A stretch of 64,000 nucleotides of DNA, taken from NCBI GenBank assembly GCA_963734015.1, contig CAVTFG010000007.1:98976-162975 (forward strand). The letters are read 5' to 3'. Of this stretch, positions 1 through 8,709 are shown in pieces (the first letter of the stretch is position 1; each line of letters starts with the position of its first letter). The notes under the pieces were generated by a model, which was not told the origin of the DNA, made no database searches, and saw only the letters and a program-made list of their open reading frames with translations. Source of the DNA: JALZKA01 sp963734015 (GTDB lineage: Bacteria; Actinomycetota; Thermoleophilia; Solirubrobacterales; 70-9). The translations under genes were made by a program, and so were the position numbers.

Positions 1-757
1 GCCCGGCCTCGATCGGGTTGCGGTCCTCGGAGAGGTCGTTGCCGTAGAGGTGGAAGCAGACCTCGAGGCGGAGCGTGTCGCGGGCCCCGAGTCCCGCCGG
101 GGTCGCGCCGCCGTCGAGCAGCGCGTTCCACAGCGCTTCGGCGTGCCCGGCCGGGCAGAGGATCTCGACCCCGTCCTCGCCGGTGTAGCCCGTGCCACAC
201 ACGAGGCACGTCCCGTCCGCCACGGGCAGCGTCGCCGTGTGCATCCGGGACGGAAGCTCGCCCTCCGCGATCCCGGCCACGATCCCGCGCGCGTCCGGTC
301 CCTGTACCGCCAGCATCGCCCAGTCGGCAAGGCGGTCGGTGACCTCGCAGTCGAACTCGCCGGCGTGATCCCGGAACCAGGCGAAGTCGCGCTCGTGGTT
401 GGCGGCGTTGGTGACGGTCAGGTAGCGCTGATCGCCCAGCCGGTAGGTGAAGAGGTCGTCGAGGACACCCCCGTCCTCGCGGCATAGCACCGAGTACTGA
501 GCGCCCCCGACGTCGATCTTCGCCACGTCGTTCGACAGCAGGCGCTGGAGCAAGTCGAGCGCTCCCGGGCCCTCGGTCTCGATCTCACCCATATGCGAGA
601 CGTCGAACACGCCGCAGCCGGACCGCACCGCGAGGTGCTCGGCCGAGACGCCCTCGTACTGCACCGGCATCTCCCAACCGGCGAACGGCACGAGCCGGGC
701 GCCGGCGGCCACGTGGGCGTCGTAGAGAGGAGTGTGGCGCAGCTCACCCACGGCCAC
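1..757 (-). CDS. gcvT: Aminomethyltransferase, glycine cleavage T protein (3' part cut by window edge)
   Basis: The T protein takes the aminomethyl group from the lipoyl H protein, releases ammonia and makes methylene-tetrahydrofolate. About 252 N-terminal residues are in the window. The family landmarks are clear: an N-terminal TPLYDAHVAAGARLVPFAGWE, a VRSGCGVFDVSHMG block near residue 45, a TVTNAANHERDFAW stretch, a GYTGEDGVE motif and ARDTLRLE before the edge. Two GTG starts lie six bases apart (757 and 751); neither has a good ribosome site, so the exact start is open. It is divergent from the patatin gene. The rest of the gene lies beyond base 1, so neighbouring gcvH/gcvP cannot be judged. 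Confidence 0.93.
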   Translation of the reverse strand, partial: MAVGELRHTPLYDAHVAAGARLVPFAGWEMPVQYEGVSAEHLAVRSGCGVFDVSHMGEIETEGPGALDLLQRLLSNDVAKIDVGGAQYSVLCREDGGVLDDLFTYRLGDQRYLTVTNAANHERDFAWFRDHAGEFDCEVTDRLADWAMLAVQGPDARGIVAGIAEGELPSRMHTATLPVADGTCLVCGTGYTGEDGVEILCPAGHAEALWNALLDGGATPAGLGARDTLRLEVCFHLYGNDLSEDRNPIEAG

Positions 758-789
758 GGCAGGCTACCCGGCGGATGTATCTTGGGCCC

Positions 790-1866
790 ATGGGGGATCT
801 GGAGGTTCCGCCGCGTGATTTCGAACCGCCGCAGCGGGGCAAGCTGCGCATCCTCTCGATCGACGGCGGCGGCATCCGCGGCCTGATCCCCGCGATCGTC
901 CTCGGCCGGCTGGAGGAGCTGCTCCGGGCGCGCGACCCGGACGCCACGCTCGCGTCGAGCTTCGAGCTGCTCGCCGGCACGTCGACCGGCGGCCTGATCG
1001 CGTTGGGGCTTGCGACCCCGCGCGATGGCGCCCCCGCGATGAGCGCGGCGGAGATGGTCGACCTTTACAGCGGCGACGAGGCCCGGAGGATCTTCAGCCG
1101 CCCCGCGCTGCGGAGCGTGCCGGGAGTCGACCGCATCATCGACGCGCTCGACCCCAGATACGAGCTGGACGGCCTGCGGGAGGTGCTCGCCGGGCGCCTC
1201 GGCGAGGCCCGCCTCGCGGACGCGCTCACCGGCCTCGTGATCACCACCTACGACATGCAGGGCCGCCAGCCGCGCTTCCTCAAGCCATGGCAGGCCGGTG
1301 CGGCGGAGCTCAGCGCGGTGGACGCGGGGCTCGCCACCGCCGCCGCCCCGACGTACTTCCCACCGCTTCGGAGCGGTGACGCGACCTTCGTCGACGGCGG
1401 CGTGTTCGTGAACAACCCGACCGTCGCGGCGACGATGGAGGCGATGAAGCGGCAGGAGGGCGACCCGATCCACGCCGATGATCTGCTCGTCCTCTCCCTG
1501 GGAACCGGCCAATACGAGCGCGCCTACGACCCCGACGAGGTGGCCGGCTGGGGCGCGCTGGGTTGGATCCTGCCGACCCAGGGCGAGCCGCCGCTGATCT
1601 CAGCGATGCTCGACGGGCAATCCGACTCCGCGCACCATTGGGCCCACATCCTGCTCAACCACCGGCCGGGGTCGGAGCCCGACCGGGGCATCGACCTGGG
1701 CGCCGGGCCGCGTTACTTCCGCCTGCAGCTGCACCTGCCCGAGCCGCTGCCGCTCGACGGTGTCGAGCCGGAGGAGATCGAGCGCATCGCCGAGTGCGGC
1801 CGGGCGCTGGTCGACGCCAGGGCAGACGAGCTCGAGGCCCTCGCGGACGTGCTTACGAGTCCCTGA
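790..1866 (+). CDS. Patatin-like phospholipase, 358 aa
   Basis: A patatin-fold serine lipase/acyl hydrolase with a Ser-Asp dyad. The oxyanion loop DGGGIRG is at residues 25-31, the nucleophile elbow GTSTG at 63-67 (Ser65), and the catalytic Asp sits in FVDGGVFVNNP near residue 205. No signal peptide is visible, so it is probably cytosolic. An in-frame ATG 15 bases upstream exists, but the start at 790 leaves a cleaner N-terminus. It overlaps the 3' end of ftsZ by 14 bases in convergent orientation. Standalone patatins occur in lipid turnover and also as effectors in CBASS defence; no nucleotide cyclase is nearby, so a housekeeping lipase is the safer reading. Confidence 0.88.
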   Translation: MGDLEVPPRDFEPPQRGKLRILSIDGGGIRGLIPAIVLGRLEELLRARDPDATLASSFELLAGTSTGGLIALGLATPRDGAPAMSAAEMVDLYSGDEARRIFSRPALRSVPGVDRIIDALDPRYELDGLREVLAGRLGEARLADALTGLVITTYDMQGRQPRFLKPWQAGAAELSAVDAGLATAAAPTYFPPLRSGDATFVDGGVFVNNPTVAATMEAMKRQEGDPIHADDLLVLSLGTGQYERAYDPDEVAGWGALGWILPTQGEPPLISAMLDGQSDSAHHWAHILLNHRPGSEPDRGIDLGAGPRYFRLQLHLPEPLPLDGVEPEEIERIAECGRALVDARADELEALADVLTSP

Positions 1867-2938
1867 GGAAGTCCGGGACGTCGATGTCGCCGTCGCCCAC
1901 GGTGAGGTCGCGGCGCTCGCGATCGCCCAGCGGGTTGACGCTGCGGCGGCGGCTGCGCTCACGCACCCGGATCGGGCTGCGCGCCATCGTCTCGAAACCC
2001 TCGAAGCCGGTGGCGATCACGGTGACCCGCACCTCGTCGCCGAGGGTCGAGTCGATGACCGTCCCGAAGATCACGTTGGCGCCCTTGTCGGCCTGCTCGA
2101 CGGCGATGTTCGCGGCGTCGTTGACCTCGTGCAGGTTCAGGTCCTCGGAGCCGGTGATGTTGAGCAGCATTCCGGTTGCGCCCTCGATCGGCTGCTCCAT
2201 GAGCGGCGAGGAGATCGCCTGCGTGGCCGCCTCCACCGCGCGGTTCTCGCCGGCGGCGTTGCCGATGCCCATCATCGCCGAGCCGGCGTTCGACATGACG
2301 GTGCGGACGTCGGCGAAGTCGAGGTTGATCTGGCCCGGGGTCGTGATCAGGTCGGTGATGCCCTGGACGCCCTGGCGGAGGATGTCGTCCGCCATCCGGA
2401 ACGCCTCCTGCATCGTCGTCCGGCGCTCGACGATCTCGAGCAGCTTCTGGTTCGGGACGATGATCAGGGTGTCGACGTTGGCCCGGAGCTGGTCGATCCC
2501 CTCGAGCGCCTGCTGCATCCGGCGCTGGCCCTCGAACTCGAACGGCTTGGTCACGACGCCAACGGTCAGCGCGCCGATCTCCTCCTTGGCGATCTCGGCG
2601 ATCACCGGGGCCGACCCGGTGCCGGTGCCGCCACCCTCGCCGGCGGTGACGAACACCATGTCGGCGCCCTTCAGCGCCTCCTTGATGTCGTCGCGCGACT
2701 CGGCCGCGGCGCCGCTACCGACCTCAGGGTTCGCGCCGGCCCCGAGACCCTTGGTGAGGTTGTGGCCGATCGAAAGCTTGATGTCCGCGTCGCAGGACTG
2801 CAGGGCCTGGACGTCGGTGTTGATCGCGATGAACTCGACGCCCTTGAGGCCCGCGTCGACCATCCGCGAAACGGCGTTCGTGCCGCCGCCCCCGGCGCCG
2901 ACGACCTTGATTACTGCGAGATAAGACGACTCGACCAT
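1853..2938 (-). CDS. ftsZ: Cell division GTPase FtsZ, 361 aa
   Basis: The tubulin homologue that polymerises into the Z ring. The nucleotide-binding N-terminus is intact: GAGGGGTNAVSRM near residue 12-24, the tubulin signature GGGTGTGSAP near residue 100, and the T7-type loop around NLDFADVRTVM. A short variable linker with a basic stretch (RVRERSRRRS) leads to the conserved tail DIDVPDFLRDS, the actinobacterial-type C-terminal peptide. The gene is the last of the dcw run, separated from ftsQ by 236 bases that hold its own strong promoter. No ftsA lies beside it, as is usual in Actinomycetota. The usual downstream sepF/wag31 genes are absent here; a convergent patatin takes their place. Confidence 0.98.
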   Translation of the reverse strand: MVESSYLAVIKVVGAGGGGTNAVSRMVDAGLKGVEFIAINTDVQALQSCDADIKLSIGHNLTKGLGAGANPEVGSGAAAESRDDIKEALKGADMVFVTAGEGGGTGTGSAPVIAEIAKEEIGALTVGVVTKPFEFEGQRRMQQALEGIDQLRANVDTLIIVPNQKLLEIVERRTTMQEAFRMADDILRQGVQGITDLITTPGQINLDFADVRTVMSNAGSAMMGIGNAAGENRAVEAATQAISSPLMEQPIEGATGMLLNITGSEDLNLHEVNDAANIAVEQADKGANVIFGTVIDSTLGDEVRVTVIATGFEGFETMARSPIRVRERSRRRSVNPLGDRERRDLTVGDGDIDVPDFLRDS

Positions 2939-3033
2939 TTCCTTCCCTGACCGTGGCTGGGATTCGTGATTCCGTCCGAGGCTGAACCAATACTAAAGGG
3001 TTTTGCAGGCACAAAGGCCTCGACTTGAAGCCG

Positions 3034-3062
3034 ACCGTACGACATCCCCGGTTGCCTGTCAA
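3034..3062 (-). promoter_or_regulatory. Sigma70-type promoter of ftsZ
   Basis: On the minus strand a perfect -35 hexamer TTGACA (3062-3057) is followed by exactly 17 bases and a TACGGT -10 (3039-3034), about 95 bases upstream of the ftsZ ATG. It lies in the only long gap of the dcw run, between ftsQ and ftsZ. This supports independent transcription of ftsZ on top of any read-through from ftsQ. Confidence 0.6.
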
Positions 3063-3174
3063 CGCACGGACGAAACCACGGCACGGAATCGTGCACGGGA
3101 CGAACTCTCCACTCGCAGTCGAGGGTTTACCGAATCTCCACAGTCTCAACTCATGCTTGAGAGTTCACCCGTTC

Positions 3175-4134
3175 TCACGGGGCGGCGGGTTCGGGTGCGG
3201 TGGTGTCCGTCGTGCTCTCGGTCACGGCCGGCGCCGCGCCGCCGATCGAAGGCCGCGCGGCCACCCGCACATCGACGTAGGTGAGCGTGTCGATTTGCGG
3301 GTCGGCCAGGATCGCCGCGGCCGCATCCCACTTGGCGGCGGCATCGTCCGAGCCGCCGAACCACACAGGAACGCCGCCCTGGAGGGTGACCTGGACCCCC
3401 TCCTGCCCGCCGACCGAGATCTCCTCCACAAGCTCCAGGAGCGGCTTCGGCGCGGGACCCATCACGCGCGCGATCTGGAGCGCGTCTCCGCTGAGCCGGC
3501 CCTGCGCCGGCAGCTCGTCCACGCCGATCGACGGGATCTTCAGGTCGCTCACGTCGACGCCCGGCAAAACGGTGCCGTCGCCCGCGACCGGTAGCGACTC
3601 TCCGCCGGCCGTGGCCAGGAGGACGGGCGGGCGTTCCCTCACGAGGAGAGCGAGGTCATGCGGGAAATCCGCGTCGGCATCCACCCCCACGACCGTCGGA
3701 AAGCCGGCGACCGCAGCCTCCAGGGCTTCGTCGTCGACGTTCAACGTCGTCATGTCGCCCGCCGCCTGGGACAGCGCGGCCTCCACGGCCTCTTGCTCGG
3801 GCCCGTGAACGCCCTCGATCGTGACCTTCTCGACCGCGACGAACGACGAGTTCCGGAACCAGAGCTGGTAGGTGGCCGCGAGCACCCCCAGGATGATCAG
3901 GAGCGTGACCAGGATGCGCGGCGCCCGCGCCCTGCGGCCGCCGGCGCTGCGCTTGACGGGCGGCTTGCGCGGCTTTGGGGGCGCCTTGCGGGCCTTCGGC
4001 TTCGTCCGCTTCGGAGGGGCCTTGCGGGAGCCGTGGCCGGCCTGCTGGCGACGCGTCCGGGTCCCGGCGGCGGTCGCGCCGCGGCGGGCGGCGCGGCGCC
4101 GCCCTGCCGGGGTCGTAGCGCGCGACTTGGCCAT
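3175..4134 (-). CDS. ftsQ: Cell division protein FtsQ/DivIB with basic N-terminal and Thr/Pro-rich C-terminal tails, 319 aa
   Basis: Bitopic divisome protein linking FtsL/FtsB to the septal synthase. Residues 1-70 form a cytoplasmic tail dense in Lys, Arg and Pro (repeated KPPK/RKAPPK units), followed by one membrane helix at about 74-94. The FtsQ-type POTRA domain follows (FVAVEKVTIEGVHGPEQEAVEAAL, then the beta domain with DLALLVRERPPVLLA). The C-terminus ends in an extracytoplasmic Thr/Ala/Pro-rich tail. The place between murB and ftsZ is the standard position. The basic tail is longer than in E. coli FtsQ and resembles tails on FtsW and FtsL here. Confidence 0.9.
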   Translation of the reverse strand: MAKSRATTPAGRRRAARRGATAAGTRTRRQQAGHGSRKAPPKRTKPKARKAPPKPRKPPVKRSAGGRRARAPRILVTLLIILGVLAATYQLWFRNSSFVAVEKVTIEGVHGPEQEAVEAALSQAAGDMTTLNVDDEALEAAVAGFPTVVGVDADADFPHDLALLVRERPPVLLATAGGESLPVAGDGTVLPGVDVSDLKIPSIGVDELPAQGRLSGDALQIARVMGPAPKPLLELVEEISVGGQEGVQVTLQGGVPVWFGGSDDAAAKWDAAAAILADPQIDTLTYVDVRVAARPSIGGAAPAVTESTTDTTAPEPAAP

Positions 4135-4185
4135 CCGGCTCCTCTTCGCCCGCCGGCGTCGCTCTCCTCCCCCGGCCGGACTCGT

Positions 4186-5091
4186 CTAGCCCTCGAGGTC
4201 CCAGCCCTCCGGCCAGGACACGTGGCCCAGCACCTGGACCTCGGGCTCGAGGATCACGCCGAAGCGCTCGTGCACGATCCGCCGCGCGCGAGCCATCAGC
4301 TCCAGCACGTCGGCGGTCGTCGCATCGCCCGTGTTCTCGACGAAGTTGGCGTGCTTGGGCGAGAGGCGCGCGCCGCCGACCTCGAGCCCGCGGGCCCCGG
4401 CGGCATCCAGGAGCTGGCCGGCGCTCCGCCCCTCGGCCCTGGGGTCGTCCGGGTTCTTGAAGGTTGAGCCGAAGGTCTTGATCCCGGACGGCTGCGCCTC
4501 ACGGCGCTTGCCGCGCATCTCGGCCAGGGTCGCCTTGACCTGGTCGGGCTCGGCCTCGGCGAGCGCGAACGACGCGAGCGAGACGACCTCGCCCGGACGC
4601 AGGTTCGAGCGGCGATACGAGAAGCCCAGCCGATCCGGCGCGCGACGGTCGACGCCGTCGGGCCCGCACACGTCGACCCACTCCAGCACCTTGGCGAGCT
4701 CCCCGCCATAGGCGTTCGCATTCATCCGCACGGCGCCGCCCACGGTGCCCGGGATGTTGATCCCGAACTCGAGCCCGGTCAGCCCCCAGCGCGCGACCTT
4801 CGCGGCCGCCGAGGGCAACCTCATGCCGCCACCGCAGACGATGCGTGTGCCCTCCCTCTCCATCTCCGTGAGCGCGCCGTCAAGCTTCAGTACCAGGCCG
4901 CGCACACCGGCGTCCGCGACCAGCAGGTTCGAGCCCGAACCGACGATCGCAACCGGATGGCCCTCTTGATGGGCCCAGGCCAGGAGCTCGACCAGCTCGT
5001 CCTCGCCCGCCGGCCGCGCGAAGAGCTCGGCACTGCCACCGGCGCGCACCGTCGTGAGGCGGGCAAGAGGGAAGTCCTTCTCGATATTCAT
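4186..5091 (-). CDS. murB: UDP-N-acetylenolpyruvoylglucosamine reductase MurB, 301 aa
   Basis: FAD enzyme that reduces enolpyruvyl-UDP-GlcNAc with NADPH to UDP-MurNAc. The FAD-binding VAIVGSGSNLLVADAGVRGLVL (residues 48-69), the GINIPGTVGGAVRMNANAYGGE loop, SYRRSNLR, and the GSTFKNP motif with the proton-donor Ser are all present, with a Glu-containing end (FGVILEPEVQVLG). Length is normal for the compact type. The start ATG overlaps the murC stop by four bases (ATGA), showing translational coupling. It continues the murG-murC-murB order of the cluster. Confidence 0.96.
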   Translation of the reverse strand: MNIEKDFPLARLTTVRAGGSAELFARPAGEDELVELLAWAHQEGHPVAIVGSGSNLLVADAGVRGLVLKLDGALTEMEREGTRIVCGGGMRLPSAAAKVARWGLTGLEFGINIPGTVGGAVRMNANAYGGELAKVLEWVDVCGPDGVDRRAPDRLGFSYRRSNLRPGEVVSLASFALAEAEPDQVKATLAEMRGKRREAQPSGIKTFGSTFKNPDDPRAEGRSAGQLLDAAGARGLEVGGARLSPKHANFVENTGDATTADVLELMARARRIVHERFGVILEPEVQVLGHVSWPEGWDLEG

Positions 5092-6419
5092 GCTCGTCGG
5101 CTCCTCCGCTTCGCGTCCGGGGCCGACGGGGTTTCCGCCAGGTCCTCGGCGAGCTTCGTGATGTCCCCCGCGCCGATCGTCACGAGCAGATCACCCTCGC
5201 GCAAACGAGTGGGGAGTTCGCGCGCCGCGGTCTCCCGGTCGCGGAGCCAGAGCACCGGCCTGCCCCCGGCGCGGTCGGCCGTCGCCCGGGCGACCAGGAG
5301 GCCGCTCACGCCTTCGACCGGCTCCTCGCGCGCGGCGTATACGTCGAGCACGCCGACCTCGTCAGCGCTCGCGAGGGCGGCGCCGAAGTCGTCGGCCAGC
5401 GCCTTGGTGCGAGAGTAGAGGTGCGGCTGGAAGACGGCGAGCAGGCGTTTCGGCTGGAGCTCGCGCAGCGCCTGCAGCGTGGCGCGGACCTCGGTCGGGT
5501 GATGCGCGTAGTCGTCGTAGACGAGCGCGCCTTCGAGCTCGCCCTTCAACTCCTGGCGCCGCAGCATGCCCGGAAAGGTCGAGAGCGCCCGGGCGGCGGC
5601 CTCCTGGTCGAAACCGGCCACCGTGAGCGCCGCCAGTGCCGCGCGCGCGTTCAGGATGTTGTGGCGGCCGGGGACGCGGAGGCCGAGCTCGGCAGGCCCC
5701 GGGTTCGACTCGCTGAACCGCTCGAAGTCACGCCCCCCGGCGATCGGGTCCAGGCCCTCTCCCAACACGACTCCTCGAGCACCCTCAGCGAACCGACCGA
5801 ACGCCTCGGTCAGCTCGGCACGCGACGACCACCGGGCGTGGTGGTCCAGCTCGACGTTCGTAACCACGGCGATCTCGGGCGCCAGCTCGAGAAAGCTGGC
5901 ATCGGACTCGTCGGCCTCGGCGACCACCCAGTCACCCTCCCCGCGCCCGGCGTTCGCGGCCGACCCGCCGGAACCCGCGCCGGGGAGCTCGCCGCCGATG
6001 AAGAACGAGGGGTCCTCCCCCAGCTCACGCAGGGCGTGCACGAGCATCCCGGTCGTCGTCGTCTTCCCGTGCGTGCCGGCAACGGCGATCAACCTGCCTT
6101 CCGCGCAAAGTTCGGCCAGGAGCGCCCCGCGGTGAAGGACCGCCTGCCCACGCTCGCGAGCGCGGACCAGTTCCGGGTTGTCGTCGCCGATCGCGGTCGA
6201 GACGACGACCTCGGCGTCCGGAGGCACGGAGTCGGCATCGTGCCCTACCCGGAGATCGATCCCGGCCTCGCGCAACCGGTCCAGGTAGCTGCTCTCGGCA
6301 CGGTCCGAGCCCGTCACCCGCGCGCCGAGCCGGTGGCAGACCAGTGCCAGACCGCTCATCCCGGCCCCGCCGATCGCGATGAAGTGCAGCTTGCGTCCGG
6401 TCCAGTCCATCTCGCCCAT
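5088..6419 (-). CDS. murC: UDP-N-acetylmuramate--L-alanine ligase MurC, 443 aa
   Basis: ATP-dependent Mur ligase adding L-Ala to UDP-MurNAc. It shows the N-terminal Rossmann motif HFIAIGGAGMSGLA, the P-loop GTHGKTTTTGML near residue 115, a central ATPase region with DESDASFLELAPEIAVVTNVELDHH, and the C-terminal DDYAHHPTEVRATLQAL that marks MurC rather than MurD/E/F. The ATG lies three bases after the murG stop. Both MGEMDW and a Met four codons later could be the start; the first is used because of the tight spacing. Confidence 0.96.
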   Translation of the reverse strand: MGEMDWTGRKLHFIAIGGAGMSGLALVCHRLGARVTGSDRAESSYLDRLREAGIDLRVGHDADSVPPDAEVVVSTAIGDDNPELVRARERGQAVLHRGALLAELCAEGRLIAVAGTHGKTTTTGMLVHALRELGEDPSFFIGGELPGAGSGGSAANAGRGEGDWVVAEADESDASFLELAPEIAVVTNVELDHHARWSSRAELTEAFGRFAEGARGVVLGEGLDPIAGGRDFERFSESNPGPAELGLRVPGRHNILNARAALAALTVAGFDQEAAARALSTFPGMLRRQELKGELEGALVYDDYAHHPTEVRATLQALRELQPKRLLAVFQPHLYSRTKALADDFGAALASADEVGVLDVYAAREEPVEGVSGLLVARATADRAGGRPVLWLRDRETAARELPTRLREGDLLVTIGAGDITKLAEDLAETPSAPDAKRRSRRA

Positions 6420-6422
6420 CAG

Positions 6423-7517
6423 TCAACCAAGCGTCGCGAGGACCTCTCCGGCAACCCGCTCGGCAGCGTCCGGCATGGCGAGCGATGCCGAGGCCGCGGA
6501 CATCTCGGCAAGACGCTCTTCGTCCCCCAGCAGGGCGCTCGCACGCTCCCAGACGAGCTCGCCGGTCAACTCGGCGTCGTCGATCACCTCGGCCGCTCCG
6601 GCGGACGCCATCCACTCGGCGTTCGCGTGTTGATGGCGACCGGTCGCATACGGATACGGGACGAGCAGGGCGGGACGACCCGCGGCGGCGAGCTCGAACA
6701 CGGACGCGCCCGCACGGGCGAGGACCAGGTCGCAGGCTGCCAGCGCCTCGGCGAGCCCGGGCTCGTAATCGAGCAGCGTGTAGTACTCGCCCCCCGCCCC
6801 GGCATCGGCCAGGCGACCGCTCGCCAGGTCGTAGTCCCGCGTGCCGGAGATGTGCAGGACGTGGAATGGCCGTCCCGGCCGCAGGAGCCCGTCGAGCGCC
6901 GCGAGGTTGATCGTTCGTGCGCCCTGGCTGCCGCCGAACACCAGCAGGCACCGCTCCGCCGCGCCCAGGCCGAATCGCTCACGCGCGGTACCGCGGTCGG
7001 CGGTGGCGATGGCGGCCGGCACCGGGCGTCCGGTCACGAGGTACCGCTCCCCCTCGAGGCCGGCGATCGGAAACGCCAGGCAGACCCTCCGCGCCCGGCG
7101 CGCGAGCATGCGGTTGGCGAGGCCGAGATGACGGTCCGCCTCGGTCAGCACCAACGGCAGGCGCATCCCGAGCGCGGCGATACCGGCCGGCGCCGCGACG
7201 TAGCCGCCCCCGCCCAGGACGGCGTCGACGCCACGCCGCCGGAGCGCCGCGCGCGCGGCGGGCACCGCCCGGGCGGCGAGAGCAAGAGCGCCGGCTGCGC
7301 GCAGCGGGTTGCGCCGGTCGACGCCCCGAACGCGAAGGAAGTCGATCTCGTAGCCCGCGGCGGGAACGAGCTCGGCCTCGGCCCGGTCGGCCGTGCCGAG
7401 GAACACCGGCTCGGCGCCTTCAGCCCGTAGCGCGTCGGCGACCGCCAGCGCGGGCACCACGTGCCCGGCGGTTCCGCCTGCTGCTATCGCGACTCTTGGG
7501 TTGCCGTTGCTTGCCAC
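6423..7517 (-). CDS. murG: Lipid II synthase MurG (UDP-GlcNAc transferase), about 364 aa
   Basis: GT28 glycosyltransferase on the inner membrane face that adds GlcNAc to lipid I. The N-terminal GGTAGHVVPALAVADAL loop, the middle GGGGYVAAPAGIAA, and the C-terminal donor domain (VFGGSQGARTIN, then LARAGASVFELAAAGRPALLVPYPYATGRHQHANAE) are all intact. Three in-frame GTG codons (7550, 7541, 7517) could start it and none has a good ribosome site; the last gives the normal N-terminus (VASNGNPRVAIAAGG). Even this start lies 98 bases inside the ftsW frame, an unusually long overlap. Confidence 0.94.
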   Translation of the reverse strand: MASNGNPRVAIAAGGTAGHVVPALAVADALRAEGAEPVFLGTADRAEAELVPAAGYEIDFLRVRGVDRRNPLRAAGALALAARAVPAARAALRRRGVDAVLGGGGYVAAPAGIAALGMRLPLVLTEADRHLGLANRMLARRARRVCLAFPIAGLEGERYLVTGRPVPAAIATADRGTARERFGLGAAERCLLVFGGSQGARTINLAALDGLLRPGRPFHVLHISGTRDYDLASGRLADAGAGGEYYTLLDYEPGLAEALAACDLVLARAGASVFELAAAGRPALLVPYPYATGRHQHANAEWMASAGAAEVIDDAELTGELVWERASALLGDEERLAEMSAASASLAMPDAAERVAGEVLATLG

Positions 7518-8709
7518 CGTCGACGACGCGGAGTCTCGCACCGGGCGCACGGGCGATGTTCAGCAGCAGGCCGACGGCGGCCAGCATCGTCAGCAGGCTC
7601 GAGTTCCCGTAGGACACGAACGGAAGCGGCACGCCCGTCAGCGGCGCGAGTCCGAGGACGGCGAAGAGGTTGATCGTCGCCTGCACCAGGACCAGCCCGG
7701 TGAGGCCCGCCGCCAGGAGCTTGGTGTAGCGGTCGCGCGCCTTCTGCGCCGTCTTCAACCCCGCGTATCCGAACATCCCGAAGAGGCCGACCACCATCGC
7801 GATCCCCATCAGCCCGAGCTCCTCGCCGATCACCGCGGCGATCATGTCCGTATGGGCCTCCGGAAGGTAGAAGGCCTTCTGAAGGCTCTCCCCCAGCCCC
7901 ACGCCGAAGATGCCGCCGCTGCCAAGCGCGATCCGAGCCTGGTTCGCCTGGAACCCCGTGCCCGCGGGGTCGGAGCTCGGATCGAGGAACCCGGTCAGGC
8001 GCTCCATCCGGTACGGCTCGATCATGATCGCGAGCACGATCACGAACGCCACCGCGCCGCCCAGCATTGCGAGGTCGCGCATCCGAGCGCCGGCCGCCAC
8101 CAGCATCGCCGTGGACGAGAAGCAGGCCACCATGGCGGTGCCGAGGTCGGGCTCCAGCACGACGAGCAGGCAGATCAGGGCGATCGCGCTGAGGAACGGG
8201 GCCATGTCGCCGATCGTCCGAGTCAGTTTCGGCCTGGTCGCAAGCAGGTGCGCGCCGTAGAGAATCAGCGCGACCTTGGCGAGCTCCGAGGGCTGAATCT
8301 GGAAGAGGCCCGCCCCGATCCAGCGCTTCGCGCCGTTCACCTCGACCCCGATTCCCGGGATCATCACGGCGATCAGCAGGACCACCGTCAGCGCCATGAA
8401 AAGCCCGGTGAGCGGCCGGACGATGCGCACCCCGCGGATCGAGAGGATGCGCAACGCGACCAGCCCGACCGCGCCGTAGAGGAGGGTCCGCTTCAGGTAG
8501 TAGGCGCCGTCACCGGACTCGCCGAGGAGCGAGGTCGTGGAGCTGGCGCTGAAGACCATCACGACGCCGAGCGCGACGAGGCACAGCGTCGCCGTGAGGA
8601 GCAACGAGTACTCGATCGGCTGGGATGCCTTCTTGCGCTTCGCGGGGGGCTTGCGCTTCGCCGCGGGCTTCTTGCGCTTCGGCACGGGCTTCTTGCGTGT
8701 CGGACTCAC
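7420..8709 (-). CDS. ftsW: Septal peptidoglycan glycosyltransferase FtsW, 429 aa
   Basis: SEDS-family lipid II polymerase working with FtsI. About ten membrane helices, with signatures MVFSASSTTSL in helix 2, VNGAKRWIGAGLFQIQPSELAKVALILY, GLGESLQKAFYLPEAHTDMIAAVIGEELG and GVPLPFVSYGNSSLL. The GTG start is fixed by a GTGA overlap with the murD stop (8706-8709). Residues 3-28 form a cytoplasmic Lys/Pro-rich tail (KKPVPKRKKP and similar). The C-terminal 40 residues, basic and Gly/Arg-rich, are read from DNA that also encodes the MurG N-terminus in another frame. Confidence 0.95.
   Translation of the reverse strand: MSPTRKKPVPKRKKPAAKRKPPAKRKKASQPIEYSLLLTATLCLVALGVVMVFSASSTTSLLGESGDGAYYLKRTLLYGAVGLVALRILSIRGVRIVRPLTGLFMALTVVLLIAVMIPGIGVEVNGAKRWIGAGLFQIQPSELAKVALILYGAHLLATRPKLTRTIGDMAPFLSAIALICLLVVLEPDLGTAMVACFSSTAMLVAAGARMRDLAMLGGAVAFVIVLAIMIEPYRMERLTGFLDPSSDPAGTGFQANQARIALGSGGIFGVGLGESLQKAFYLPEAHTDMIAAVIGEELGLMGIAMVVGLFGMFGYAGLKTAQKARDRYTKLLAAGLTGLVLVQATINLFAVLGLAPLTGVPLPFVSYGNSSLLTMLAAVGLLLNIARAPGARLRVVDGGKQRQPKSRDSSRRNRRARGARAGGRRRATG

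Noticed and set aside
790..1866. Patatin as a CBASS effector (CapV type)
   Set aside because: No CD-NTase, ubiquitin-like or HORMA genes nearby; it lies beside gcvT and ftsZ.
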